A stretch of 64,000 nucleotides of DNA from Capillidium heterosporum (lineage: Eukaryota > Entomophthoromycota > Entomophthoromycetes > Entomophthorales > Capillidiaceae): the NCBI GenBank assembly GCA_016630905.1, contig WBMQ01000001.1, positions 1,178,001 to 1,242,000 of the forward strand, given 5' to 3'. Positions 32,487 to 43,601 of the stretch are shown piece by piece. The translations under genes and the position numbers were made by a program. Numbering within the stretch: the first letter of the stretch is position 1; each line of letters begins with the position of its first letter. The notes beneath the pieces were generated by a model. It was given only the letters and a program-made list of their open reading frames with translations, made no database searches and was not told the origin of the DNA.

Positions 32487-33425
32487 ATGGTAGTACATAC
32501 GATAACCAGCTATTTTAAGAAATTTGTTGGGGTCAACAACAAAAATGGCAAACTGTTGAAAGTCCCTTCTATAAGGGTTATGGCCTGGTCATTCATAGGT
32601 GCATTTTTGGGTATAAGTGCAGTTTCTGGGTTAACTCTGCTAACCTTCTTCAAGGAGAACTACGACGCCCCAGTTATTATGGGTTCTATAGTAAGTTTTT
32701 ATATATGCAAATCGGGTTATTGATAGCAAAGTGTTTTTAGGGAGCGATAGCCATATTAATTTACGGAGCCATTGATGTACCTCTAGCCCAACCCCGAAAT
32801 GCAAGTAAGTAAAAGGTGGAACAGTTTACAAAAGGTACTAACTTTATTTTCAAAAGTTTTAGGCAACCTTCTGTCTGGTCTAGTAGGGATAATCATCAAC
32901 CAAATATTTTACTACGCCTTGGGTGATCATGACAAGTTGACTTGGTTGAAGGCTGGGCTTTCAGTTGCCATTGCTTTGGTTGTTATGCAGCTAACTCGAA
33001 CCGTTCATCCACCGGGAGGTGCCACTTCTCTAATAGCGGTTACCGGTGGTGCCAAGGTCAAAGAGATTGGATTCCTATACCTAGTGCTACCTGTCCTCTT
33101 CAGTGTAGGTATAATGATCTTCATTGCTTTGGTGGTAAATAATATTCAGAGGCAGTACCCCCTCTACTGGTTTGATCCCGACTGGGAAGCTAAGTTGAAG
33201 AAGAGTAATAGAGTTAGTTTTGAGGATGGTTATGAGAGAGAAGATATGGAAGGTGTCGTCATGACTGCGGATATTGCTTTGGATAGTACCTTTAGCACCG
33301 CTACTACGCTACCGACTTTAGCCCATGGTATCAACGTAGAGGAGTCGGATATTGCGTCAAAAATACACATCCAACGTATAGCGTACTTGGAGAATTTGCT
33401 CAGGCAGCACAACGTCGAATTCTAA
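32487..33425 (+). CDS. HPP-family integral membrane protein, copy 2
   Basis: Exons 32487-32690, 32741-32804 and 32857-33425 give 278 residues, exactly the length of copy 1, with introns at the same codons. The membrane core is nearly identical (VMAWSFIGAFLGISAVSGL, LTRTVHPPGGATSLIAV). The cytosolic tail differs more (DLEARLLNRNRKVVVEDG in copy 1, DWEAKLKKSNRVSFEDG in copy 2). Tandem duplication with copy 1 is clear. Both frames are intact, so both copies are probably functional. Confidence 0.9.
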
Positions 33426-35047
33426 GCTCATAGGTTGACAATAGAGGTTAAACGTCTTTGAATAGAAAGATAATTAATGCGTTTTGAATAAAAGTTATTA
33501 GGTTTTGAATCTTTGTAGTATCTGATACCGATGTATGCACCTTGTATTTCAATTTTAAAATTTACCTGGCTTTGTATAGGTTAATTATAGTATAGTTATT
33601 AGCGTTATAGATAATTTATACCAACCTTTTGTTAGGAGTTAAATCCAAGTATTATTAAATGCTACAATTAATATGATCGAGTCTTGATATAAATATATCG
33701 ATATATTAGAAGCTTCCACATACAATTCAAGGATCGGACTGAACGCTATACTTACAGCTGTATCAGTCAATTGATTTGACAGAGGGAACAGCTTATATAG
33801 TTCTTTCAAGATTGGGAGGGATAGCCGTTGGTTGAATTATATTGTATACTATATACAGCCTAATGTTATAAGATTGCTCAAAGTGCTGAATTCTGAATAT
33901 TGGTACGCAAAGATTAGGATTCTCTTAAACCCTATAAATCCAAACAGGTGCTATAGCGTCGTTTATATGGATTAATAGATAAGTTTTGATTATATTCGTT
34001 TTATTACTTTATTAATGAAATCTATAAGTACATAATACAATTGTTACTGCCAGTACTGCAAATAGTGTTAGGCTGATGTAGTGGAAAAATTGATTTGAGC
34101 CTTCATCCAAAGCTTTTAGCTCCAATATAATCGTGCCCTAAAAGAGTATCTAAAGAAAATAAAAGGCTACTATAAATATATAGTAGAAATAGTAACATAG
34201 AATTTATAAATTTAAATCTAATGTACTTCAATCTTTGTTCAAACATATAGTTTCAACTCCCTTTCAGTATGTTGGAGAAATAATAGTCAAAAAAGTGACA
34301 GGAAGTGATATAAATAAATAGTGATCACTAGTTGAAAAAGATAGAATTAAAGTTGTAATTTTAACATCCTTATACCTCACCCTCGTTTGTAACCTTCATC
34401 TATCGGACCTTGGACACGATCCAAAGGAGTTTAAATCCAACTTCTATGATAGAAACTTAGAAACTAACAGCTTGAGCAAGAGATCCAAAGATTAGCGTTC
34501 CGTTAAAGTTCGAAATGTAAGCAAAGGTATCAACCTACCCAGTTTAACTTCTCTATCAACATATTTTCACTAAACGTAGTAAAGAATCTATCATAATCTG
34601 TATCCTTAAAAGATACCCCAAGTACAAAGCAAAGCATGAGAGGTACTGCAAATGTACTTTAGTAAGTTGCAAATAAGGTAATTATATATACGCAAAAGCA
34701 TACCACAAAGCAAAGTGTAGCCATAGTAGAGCCAAAAGAGTTCTAAAGTTGAGGCCTAGCTTCAAAAAAGCAGAGAAATGTGTTTGAAAATGAGCAAGAA
34801 AGGGAAATAAAATTTCAAGAGGTAGCTAGGACTTAATCTACTATATTGCAGCGTTTCTAAACCGATCACAAGTAATCTATGTATGTAATAAAAGGATGCT
34901 ATACTATCATTTAAAATTTGCAGTCATATATATGCATTTTATAAGTTAAATGGCTGATGGGTAGTATCACATTCAACTTATAATCAAACTCAAAACCCAG
35001 CCGAAAATATAATCAGCTCTATTGTCATCCTAACAGTTGTTGTCACA
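33426..35047. other. Intergenic region
   Basis: About 1.6 kb of AT-rich DNA. No coding exon, RNA gene or repeat is recognised. Confidence 0.5.
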
Positions 35048-35541
35048 ATGATCCTACAATCACAAATTCAAATTTCATCCCCTCATGTCAGCAACGAATC
35101 TAGGGTTCAAACAGTAATCAACTGTCACAAAAGTTCAATTGTAACCACTAAATTAAGCAACTACGACAGCAAAGCCGAATCCATATCTCCACTCAACAGC
35201 AGCAACAGATTACTTATAGGATATTGCTGGAAAAAGTATTACAGCTGCGTAGGGATAGCATGGAGAAGAAGTCAAGCCGAGAAGGTAGGTATTCCAACGG
35301 CAGGCAAACTTTTGAGCCTGTAAATATCCTTCCAAAAGCACTACCAGAGATTTCCATAAACCCTACCCATCCTTTCCCAGTCTTCATGAAAGCTATTGCT
35401 TAAAGCTCGTGCTATATTCAACCTTAATCAAAGCCAAGCCTTGACAACTGCCCCACCCATCGCCAAGTTTCCAACAAAGGTGTATTTTGAGCCTTCATCG
35501 ATCGTCAAATCTCCGTTTGAATTATTTAAAAAGCAGTGATG
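35048..35541 (+). pseudogene. Broken unknown ORF
   Basis: An ATG at 35048 opens a 91-codon frame (SSPHVSNESRVQTVINCHKS ... IAWRRSQAEK). Protein-like text then continues in a second frame (GRYSNGRQTFEPVNILPKAL, about 35282-35402) and a third (LNQSQALTTAPPIAKFPTKV, about 35400-35540, stop near 35540). No GT..AG intron I can find joins them. It may be a decayed gene, or an intact one with assembly indels. I recognise no family. Confidence 0.35.
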
Positions 35542-36117
35542 GAATAAAATGTAATGCCCTGATCCATTTCCAAAATAGGCTAGTAGTTGAGTATAGCTAA
35601 ATATACTTGTATTATAGGTAGATTTATGGATGTAATAGCTTATAGCATAAAGTATATGAAGTAGCCAGAAATATAGTTACATAGTTGCTATTGACAGTAG
35701 TTTTATGGAATATTTGGATTACTAATGTTGGCTACAATCAAGAGTATGTATTCAATTTCAAAAATGTATTGTGACGTTGTCTTTCTTACATTTGTGTATA
35801 AGAACAGTCCTTTTATTCCATAGAACTATATTACCACCTATATATAGAGTATTCCATAGTATATATTAATAATTCATTAGAGTATATATATTATTTTAAA
35901 TTTCATTTTGGGAGGTTTACTTTGAAATTTTCTATTAGTAATTCAAAGCCATTAAGATCGTAACTCCACTTCTTTGCGGAGCAGGTCTATAACTTCAATT
36001 AATAATCCAAAGTGTCTATTTGTAGGTTTAGTTTTGAAAGCTTGAGCACTATATAAAGGTAAGCAGAATTGCCTTTAAATTAACATCAGATTGTATTTAA
36101 TTGAAAAATCAACAGAA
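35542..36117. other. Intergenic region, GST copy 4 promoter
   Basis: AT-rich. TATAAAGG at 36052-36059 lies 59-66 bases before the GST start. Nothing else is seen. Confidence 0.5.
36052..36059 (+). promoter_or_regulatory. TATA box of GST copy 4
   Basis: TATAAAGG, beginning 66 bases before the start codon at 36118. Confidence 0.5.
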
Positions 36118-36876
36118 ATGTCCATTGGAGTAAACATTACTATATAAAAATCACCATACTAAACTTTCCCTAAATAGAAAATTTACGGAAGCGTAGGCTC
36201 GCCAAGGTTCAATAAAGTCTACTTGACAGCCAAATTTGCCAACTTGGAAGTGGATTATACTGAAGAATTCAGTTTCGGTAAAGATAACAAGACTGCCGAA
36301 TATTTGGCAAAATTCCCATTAGGGCAGATCCCTGCCTTTGAATCCTACCAAGAAAAGTTGTACCTAACCGAATCCAACGCCATAGCTGTGCATTGTAAGC
36401 TCATCTCTTTTTAAAATATTATATTAACTTTGTATAATAAAGTTGCCAACCAAAGTAAAAGTATCAATCTACTTGGTAATACGTTGGGTGAAAAGGCCAA
36501 AGTTCAACAATTTATCTTCTATGTCGAAACTCAGTTGGTATCTCATTTCTTGGGGCTGATGTTGCCATTCTGGGGCTACGCTACCTTCGACGACAAGAAA
36601 CATGACTTCCATTTGCAAGCCGCTTTGAAAGGCCTCTCCTACTTGGAAACTGAACTTGAAGGTAGAAAGTATCTAGTAGGGGATAGTTTGACAATTGCTG
36701 ATATTATTGTCAATGCCGATTTAGAGTACGGGTTTAGATATTATATCGATGCTGAATTACGGGCCAAGTTCCCAAATGTAGTGAAGTATTTTAATAATTT
36801 CTATGGGCTGAAGGAGGTAGTAGATGCAGTTGGCAGGTTCGAGCTGGCTAAGGCTAGCCCTAAATTGAAGCCTTGA
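36118..36876 (+). CDS. Glutathione S-transferase, EF1B-gamma-like, copy 4
   Basis: Exons 36118-36129, 36178-36394 and 36443-36876 give 220 residues, frame intact. It begins MSIGKIYGSVGSPRF and carries KFPLGQIPAFESYQEKL, TESNAIAVH, LLGNTLGEKAKVQQFIF, TQLVSHFLGLMLPFWG and EGRKYLVGDSLTIADIIV. In the glutathione-binding region the usual ADGSL turn is replaced by YQEKL, the most divergent of the four copies there. Intron positions are conserved with all copies. Confidence 0.88.
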
Positions 36877-37196
36877 TTAATAAATTAATTTCTAAAAGAT
36901 TTGTTAGTTATCTATAATGGTAATAAATATTTTATTGTAGGTAGATTTGTTTGGTGGTATAAAGAGTTAGATTAATAGCTATAGTGCAGTTTATTGATCA
37001 ACATCGTTGGCAAATTTATAGTTGTAAGTAACCACTAAAAGTAACCAAAAAATCTAACCTATGTAGATGAATAAACTCAAAGGAATATTCTTAAACTAAT
37101 AAATGATCTTTTAGGAAAGCTAAACAGTGTAATTTTCCAATCCACTTTCCATACATATATAATATCTAAAAAACAAATTACCTAAGGTTTTAAAAA
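36877..37196. other. Intergenic region
   Basis: About 320 bases between GST copy 4 and the transposase-derived gene. I see no obvious terminal inverted repeat. Confidence 0.45.
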
Positions 37197-38582
37197 TTAC
37201 TCTTTCACCTTCTCCACTTGTTTCAAATAGCCTAACAAACTGTCGTTGGCCAATTGGACAGCAAATTTCAACTTATCTTGAGGTAGCTTATCGCAGGCCT
37301 CCAGTAGTCGCGATCTTAAGTATTCCCCCTCCACCAACATATCTCTCCGAACGTTGGGTAGTACTGCATTCCAAAAGTGATGTACAGGAGCAATATTGGG
37401 GTCATGTTGCGGTAGCTTGACGAACTTATGACCACGATGTAAAATGATATCTTCGATAGCTTTACAGTCAAACCCAGGAAGAGCACCTAGCACCAAATAA
37501 TGTTTACTCAAAGTTGGGGAACTATCCATCTTATCTAGAATTTGGGTGATAAAGCCGTAATAGTTGCGTTTGTTGGGGTCACTTGAATTGTAGGCCTTGT
37601 AGTTGAGGCTACGCTTGCTAGGTGGGTTCAACTTGCGGTTGAGGGAGTTGGTGGTATCTAGAAGCTCAACTTGGACGACTTGCCTGGAGGTGATGGCAGC
37701 TATAGTCGTATGAGTAGGCGTGTTGATGGTAACAAATTTAAGAGCCTTATCCTCACGACTGGAGTGCCAGCCGTAAGGTGCCCTATGGTTGACGCAGAAG
37801 TAAGCGTGGTCGATAAAGATACAATTGGCCATGAAATTGATGTCGGTTCTCGAGATGAAGTTGATGAAGTTCATGACTTCTTGTGAAGTATTTAAATCTT
37901 GAGGTAAGGCTTGCGATATATTCATCTTGAGGAAAGAGAGGCTTATCTTTTCGAATAAATAGTCGCGTACGATGTTGAATTTAAACTTAAAGTTGGGGAT
38001 ATGCTCTGTAAGCTTACTGAACATATCTTGTGAGGTAAGTAGTGGATCCTTGTCGAAGAGCTCGTATATAAGGTGGCTGTAAATCTGGCCTAGTTCGGCT
38101 TTGGCGTTAGTGTTGACTATGGCTTGCGTCCTACACATGTCCCAATCTGGATTCTCTTTTAATTTCTGCACCCATCGTTGCGCTACTCGGCTGGTAACTT
38201 TAGCCATCCTACCTGCTTTGGCAGCCGGATACAGCTTGACTTTGAAGTAATAGAGAAACTGCTCTTTAGTCTCTTTACTATATTTGCGCCAGATACGTTT
38301 CTCCTTCCGGTGAGATTTATCAATTGCTGTGTCGTTGGTATCGCTTAAATATGCCACGTCCATAAGCATGTTGTCACCCAAGTCGTCCATTTGATCTAAA
38401 AAATGTTGGCTTACATTGATGGAGTTGGTAGAGGCTTCATTTTGGTTTTTATTGATAGCCTGCAGGTAGCTGGCCTTGGATCGTAGGAACAAAGGTATAT
38501 CGTCTAAGTTGTTGGAGTCTGTTCGCTCATCCTGTGTCGTTGCTTCATTATCTTTGTTGTTCGTTTGCGACTTCATTTTCAA
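37197..38582 (-). CDS. Transposase-derived DDE-superfamily protein (probably inactive)
   Basis: A 461-residue intact single-exon frame. Residues about 97-146 are a helix-turn-helix (RKYSKETKEQFLYYFKVKLY, AKVTSRVAQRWVQKLKENPDW), as in Tc1/IS630-like transposases. Residues about 250-415 resemble the DDE_3 catalytic domain. The first Asp is kept (CIFIDHAYF, D258). The second (VLDN in the family) reads VLGA (364-367). The third block (LPPYSPDLNPIE in the family) reads LPQHDPNIAPVHHFW, with His in place of Glu. With two of three catalytic residues gone it should not cut DNA. A long intact frame despite this suggests a domesticated gene, perhaps DNA-binding. No flanking inverted repeats are recognised. 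Confidence 0.7.
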   Translation of the reverse strand: MKMKSQTNNKDNEATTQDERTDSNNLDDIPLFLRSKASYLQAINKNQNEASTNSINVSQHFLDQMDDLGDNMLMDVAYLSDTNDTAIDKSHRKEKRIWRKYSKETKEQFLYYFKVKLYPAAKAGRMAKVTSRVAQRWVQKLKENPDWDMCRTQAIVNTNAKAELGQIYSHLIYELFDKDPLLTSQDMFSKLTEHIPNFKFKFNIVRDYLFEKISLSFLKMNISQALPQDLNTSQEVMNFINFISRTDINFMANCIFIDHAYFCVNHRAPYGWHSSREDKALKFVTINTPTHTTIAAITSRQVVQVELLDTTNSLNRKLNPPSKRSLNYKAYNSSDPNKRNYYGFITQILDKMDSSPTLSKHYLVLGALPGFDCKAIEDIILHRGHKFVKLPQHDPNIAPVHHFWNAVLPNVRRDMLVEGEYLRSRLLEACDKLPQDKLKFAVQLANDSLLGYLKQVEKVKE

Positions 38583-39914
38583 AAGAAACGCAAATTCTCA
38601 TTTTGAGATTTTCTACCAAATTCTAAGTGCGATTGACAAATCATTACAAAACAATCCATGCTAATTTGGCGGGGTTCAAAATATGTTATGAAAACTAATA
38701 AGCCAGCTTGCTGTTGAAATATAATACCATACCATTATTAAAGCTAATTATAGCTTCAGCACAGTTGTATTGATAGAAAGTATTTTGATATTTAAGATTA
38801 GAGCCCAATTTGAACTATTAGTTCAAGACAAGCTGATAGTATACTCTCAATTTCCGACTCCAATATATCCGGCCAAGTTGTGGTGGATCAATTGTATTCT
38901 TTACACCATGTTTCTCAAGGTCCAAATGGAACAGTTTTAAAGAATGAATAAGAATAAAACCACTAATGGTTGTACTAAAACTGTTCTGTGCTAAACCCTT
39001 ATGAGAAATACTGCCTTACACTGTCCCTAACAGTATTCGTTATATTGTTTCTAAAATGGAATTGGTAACTAAAAATACAGTAAAGGTAATTTAGTTTTTA
39101 AACTTGGATATTTACCTAGACATTTGTAAATTACTTGGCAACATATTTTAGTACTTTCTCAATGTCGCTTGTAAATAAATTTGTAAATCTAGCATGCTAA
39201 CAGAAACTGCATGTTACAAGCATTTAGTCAAGCCCAGTATCGAATGTAAAGCTACTAGTACAATATATAGATTCTGGCTTTTACATTTGGAGAATCGAAA
39301 ATCGTTGCATATGATTAAAGGCAGATTTACAATATTAAGGCACAAAGTTTTAATACAGGTTGGAATGAATTCCATAGTTAGTATTGAACTGAGTCTTGCT
39401 ATTGAAGTTGATATTTGACATTTCATAAACATGATGGAACTAAATTTACATTTAAGCTCGCTTGGCTAAAAATTATAATCTCTATAAAACCTAACTCTCT
39501 AATTCTATCTTTGAATAGTAATACTACTTACTAGATTACTTAACTATCCTTTGAAATTGGAATAAAAAATTCAAACTAAATACCAGTACAGCAAAAAGTT
39601 CTCTATATAGAGCATAAATAGCTTTTTAGCATATAAACAGACTTCTACCAACACATATAAAAGTAACCAAGCTTTCGTATATATAGCAGCCCAGCTTTAT
39701 AAACTCAAAGTCACTCCCTATCTCCAATTTCCTAATCTCATTTCAACTGATAAGAAATCATTTGATCAATATGAGTCAAAATTAGTTCCATCCAATCATA
39801 GCCTAAAACCTCTCAATTCGAGGCAGCTTTGGGGAGTGCAACTTCGATAACAAAGTTCAAAAGCAAAAGTATTCAGCTACTTATCCAGTTCCCAATAGTC
39901 TATATCAACATAAT
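38583..39914. other. Intergenic region with MPC2 leader
   Basis: About 1.3 kb, AT-rich. The right end is the MPC2 leader with a four-codon upstream ORF. No further gene is recognised. Confidence 0.5.
39769..39785 (+). promoter_or_regulatory. Minimal upstream ORF in the MPC2 leader
   Basis: An ATG at about 39770 is followed by AGT CAA AAT and TAG, a four-codon reading frame ending about 130 bases before the MPC2 start. Whether it is inside the transcript is not known. Confidence 0.3.
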
Positions 39915-40465
39915 ATGGCCTCCTACTTCTCAAGAGCATCTTTCAAAGCGTTTATGGATCACCCTGCTGGTAATACATTTGTTCTTTTATTTACTGTCTT
40001 GGCAAAACTAATCGATTTTTGGTTGAAAAGGTCCAAGAACCGTACATTTCTGGGCCCCTGCTTTCAAATGGGTAATTTAAAAGGATAAGTAGCTTTTGTT
40101 AAACAAATTTTTAGGGTTTGGTAATAGCAGGTCTAGGTGACTTGAGCCGTCCAGTTGAAAAGATTTCCCTCTCCCAAACTGGAGGTAAAGTTTTTGTACT
40201 TTTAATTGTATAAAGTATTGAAACCTTGAAAATAGCTTTGGCAGTAACTGGTCTAATTTGGTCCCGATACTCATTGGTAATTATCCCCAAGAACTGGGGG
40301 CTATTTTCAGTTAATATGTTCGTGGCTGGTACCGGTCTCTACCAGCTTTATAGGGTTTATACGTAAGTTTTAAAAATTGAAGTTGAAGTTGATATGGTGT
40401 TTTCTAGTCATAATCCTAAGGCTATTGAGAATGTAGCTGCTCCGGTATCTGAGAGTAGAAAATAA
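39915..40465 (+). CDS. MPC2: Mitochondrial pyruvate carrier subunit 2
   Basis: Half of the heterodimer that brings pyruvate across the inner mitochondrial membrane. Five small exons (39915-39969, 40031-40071, 40115-40184, 40236-40362 and 40408-40465) give 116 residues. None is long enough to stand out as an ORF by itself. Joined, they read HPAGPRTVHFWAPAFKWGLV, IAGLGDLSRPVEKISLSQ, ALAVTGLIWSRYSLVIIPKN and WGLFSVNMFVAGTGLYQLYR, matching the MPC2 family with three hydrophobic segments. The start is the first Met after an in-frame stop. The N-terminus is short (about 15 residues). Introns are 43-61 bases. Confidence 0.92.
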
Positions 40466-40749
40466 ACTTTTGGTTTGATGTGCATATTGTGTAATTGATA
40501 TTTTTAATTGCCGAGCTTTTTAGTTTAGAGTATTTAGCTTGATTAATTTGAATTATTCTCTTGAAATAGAATTTATGTTACTTTTGGTATTCATATACTA
40601 TGTTTTATAGCCTATATTTACTTTTAAATATGGGTAGATAAATTTTGTTCAACTCTGAAATCAGCTTACATAAATAATTTATTTAAATATCAATTTTTAA
40701 TAAAACAGCTGTAAATCCAAATATGTCTCTACTCTATACACCATAGCGA

Positions 40750-40977
40750 TCATTCTTCCTCTGAGTTCTCCGTATCCACTTGTTGGTTAGCGTGTATCGG
40801 GGTTGGTTGTTGCGTCAAAGCTGAACTGAGGATAGTTAGCTGATGGTTTACATTGTTAGGTAGTAGGTGAACAGCACTGGTTTGTGAAATAAACTTGGAA
40901 AGGATGGAGCCGGCTTCCTTACTGTTCAAATCTTTTTGGTCGACGATTTCGAGTCTCAATGGTCTTGGGTCCTTCAT
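40750..40977 (-). CDS. Small hypothetical protein
   Basis: A 75-residue frame with coding-like composition: PRPLRLEIVDQKDLNSKEAG, then SILSKFIS, a glutamine/threonine-rich middle and an acidic end (TENSEEE). No signal peptide or membrane segment. I do not recognise the family. The Leu/Glu-rich helical start and small size fit a subunit of a larger complex, but that is a guess. Confidence 0.45.
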   Translation of the reverse strand: MKDPRPLRLEIVDQKDLNSKEAGSILSKFISQTSAVHLLPNNVNHQLTILSSALTQQPTPIHANQQVDTENSEEE

Positions 40978-41329
40978 TGCTGTTTAGTATAAAACTTGGG
41001 AAAAGCACAACAGAATCTTTAAAATTTTTGGAACTTTGGAAATTCTCAAACAAGTGAACCAGTGATTTACCGGCTAAAAAGCTTGGCCAAGCATGCTTCA
41101 AGTTAAAGAATCAAAGATCCGTGATTTCAATTTACCTTAGTCAACTATACCCGAGAAAAGAGTAACAAAAAGAGTTTAGCATCGACAGTTTAAACTAGCG
41201 ACCTAGAGTATCAACTTATAGTCGCCAACCAAAGCAAAAGAAACGTACTTATAAACAACCTTACCAACTACTTTCGAATTTTACAAGTATATCTAAAAGC
41301 GAATACTTTAGGAATCTTTTAATTTAACT
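40978..41329. other. Divergent promoter region
   Basis: About 350 bases between the small unknown gene and SERINC. A 60-codon minus frame (40919-41101) overlaps the small gene in another frame and is not called. Confidence 0.45.
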
Positions 41330-42788
41330 ATGTGTCTCTCATGTATGGGTGGCCAGTGCTTATCGTGCTGTGCAAGTTCCTTATGCCAGTGTGGCTACAA
41401 CAATATAAACTTGACTTCATCTATAGCTACCCGTATCACCTATGCTGTAAACCTATTTTCAACCAATCTTAACTTTAACTTATATAGGTCATCTTCCTTT
41501 TAAATTCCGGATTTGCCTTCCTAGCTACTACTGATTGGGCGATAAAGCAACTAGAGTCCTGGTCCTACGGGTACCTCAAGTTTACCTGCCAGCAAGGTCA
41601 GTGCTATGGTTTCTTGGCAGTAAGTTAGGTTCATATCCACATTACTTACCTCATAGGTACATCGCATCTGTTTTGCATTAACGTTGTTACACCTGGGTCT
41701 AGCTCTTCTAGTAACTGGAGTTGAGGACACTTCACACCCACGAGCTTCCATCCAAAACAAGTTCTGGGCCGCCAAGTTTGCTGCTTGGTTTCTGTTCTTG
41801 GTGCTCAGTTTCTTTATACCTAATGGGTTCTTCCAAGTTTGGGGAACTTACGTAGCCATGTTGGGAGCTACATTGTTCCTGCTGATCCAATTATTGCTGC
41901 TAGTTGACTTCTCACACACGTTTGCTGAGATGTGCATCGACAAGTGGGAGCAGGACGAATCCAATAGATGGAAGTACATCTTGATATCAGTAACAGTTGG
42001 TTTGTTCCTGGTTGCCATATTACTTACTGGATTCCTGTTCGGTTTCTTTGCCGGGGATGGGTGTGGCCTAAACCAATTTTATATCGCATTCAACATGGCC
42101 ATCGCCATCGGCGTCTCAGTTTTGGCTGTACACCCTAAGGTCCAGGCCATGAACCCTAGATCCGGTTTAACTCAAGCTGGGCTCGTCTCAGCCTACTGTA
42201 CATATTTGGTAACGTCAGCTATTGTCAACGCGCCAACCACCCCCGGTTACGAGCACTGCAACCCTATCGACAGTTCCTTGACGCCAAGGGCTACTTCAAT
42301 TGTACTAGGTGCTCTCTTCACTTTGGTTGCTATTGCCTACTCCACCTCACGAGCTGCTACCCAATCGACGCAGCTCATCTCTACACCAGATGCGGCACTA
42401 CCTCTAGATCTCCCCGAAATACGCAGTCAGGCAGTACGACGGGGTATCGAAGCTGGATCCCTATCGGAGTCGGACCTGGAGGTGGCTGCTGATGATGAAA
42501 AAGAGGGAACTGCCTACTCCTACCCTTTATTCCATGTTGTATTCGCCTTGGCCACCATGTACGTCGCCATGTTGGTCACCAATTGGAATGCCAGCTTGGA
42601 GCACACCAGTGGGAACTTCATCAACATTGGTAGTTCGCCAGCTGCCGTTTGGGCTAAGATTGTTTCTGGGTGGGTCTGCTATACGTTGTACGGGTGGACC
42701 CTCCTTGCACCAGTCCTCCTTCCCGATAGGTAATTTTTTGTAATATGCAATTTTGCTAACTTGGTTTACTTATAGGGAATTCTACTAG
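41330..42788 (+). CDS. TMS1: SERINC/TMS1 family membrane protein
   Basis: Multispanning membrane protein of the serine-incorporator family. Exons 41330-41446, 41488-41619, 41657-42729 and 42776-42788 give 444 residues. The last exon codes only the end of PDREFY. The cysteine-rich N-terminus (MCLSCMGGQCLSCCASSLCQ) is typical. So are the HRICFALTLLHLGLALL region, FWAAKFAAWF, LVDFSHTFAEMCIDKWEQ and the last helices (VVFALATMYVAMLVTNW, VCYTLYGWTLLAPVLLPDR). The family has 10-11 membrane helices. Members have been linked to serine-lipid synthesis and, in animals, to lipid scrambling. The fungal role is unsettled. Confidence 0.95.
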
Positions 42789-43601
42789 ATACTTTGATGT
42801 CACATATATATATGAACTTTTAAAGTGGATGGATTAAACTATTGTAATTAACTATTTCGAATTTATAAGGAAAGTTTATTTAGTTGTACACTACTAAAGT
42901 TAATTGATGTAAGTAGTTTCGTCCTTTGACTATTAGCAACCCAATAAAAATGCTATTTAAGCTTGCCATTAATGTATCTTTCATCTGCTTTAAGTAGTTA
43001 TACAATATTCTTCGACATAAACTAATATAGTTATCACTTTAGGGATGGTTATTGTGTCAATCTAGTAGCCTATATAGTTTTCTCCTATTGAGTATATATG
43101 CCGATTTAGCATAGTTAACTAGTAACCCAATCCAATCTACTTCCCATATCCCTTCTCTTCACATTATTTATCTTTACTACTATTGAAGTCCGACAGAACT
43201 TAAAGACTCATACGAATATAGGATTAAAAAATCAGTAGCATTATATATATCGTCTTACTAAACTTGTGAGCTTACGTTTTAAGTATATATGATTTGTAAA
43301 TATTAGATTTTTCAAAACTTGATATTGGCATAGTAAAGTCGTAAGTGTTACAATTTCAAGCTATTTGGAGTAACTACTAAAATCACATATACAATCAAAT
43401 TGCTTATCGATTTATCACACCTGCAACATGGATCATATTCTTTACAATACGAGTTGGTATATTACTATAATTGCGTAGGTTGACTAAAACAGCTTTCGAT
43501 ATCAAAACCAAATATAGAAAGCATGGGTTTTTTGAAATATGACGTAATAGCTTTGGTTATTTTTTCTCGAAGCTGCTTCTTGTGTTCCAAACTTCTTCAA
43601 C
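42789..43601. other. Intergenic region
   Basis: About 810 bases of AT-rich DNA, the promoter side of SMC2. No feature is recognised. Confidence 0.5.

Noticed and set aside
37100-38700. Complete Tc1/mariner-like transposon
   Set aside because: No terminal inverted repeats or target-site duplication found by eye, and the catalytic triad is broken.
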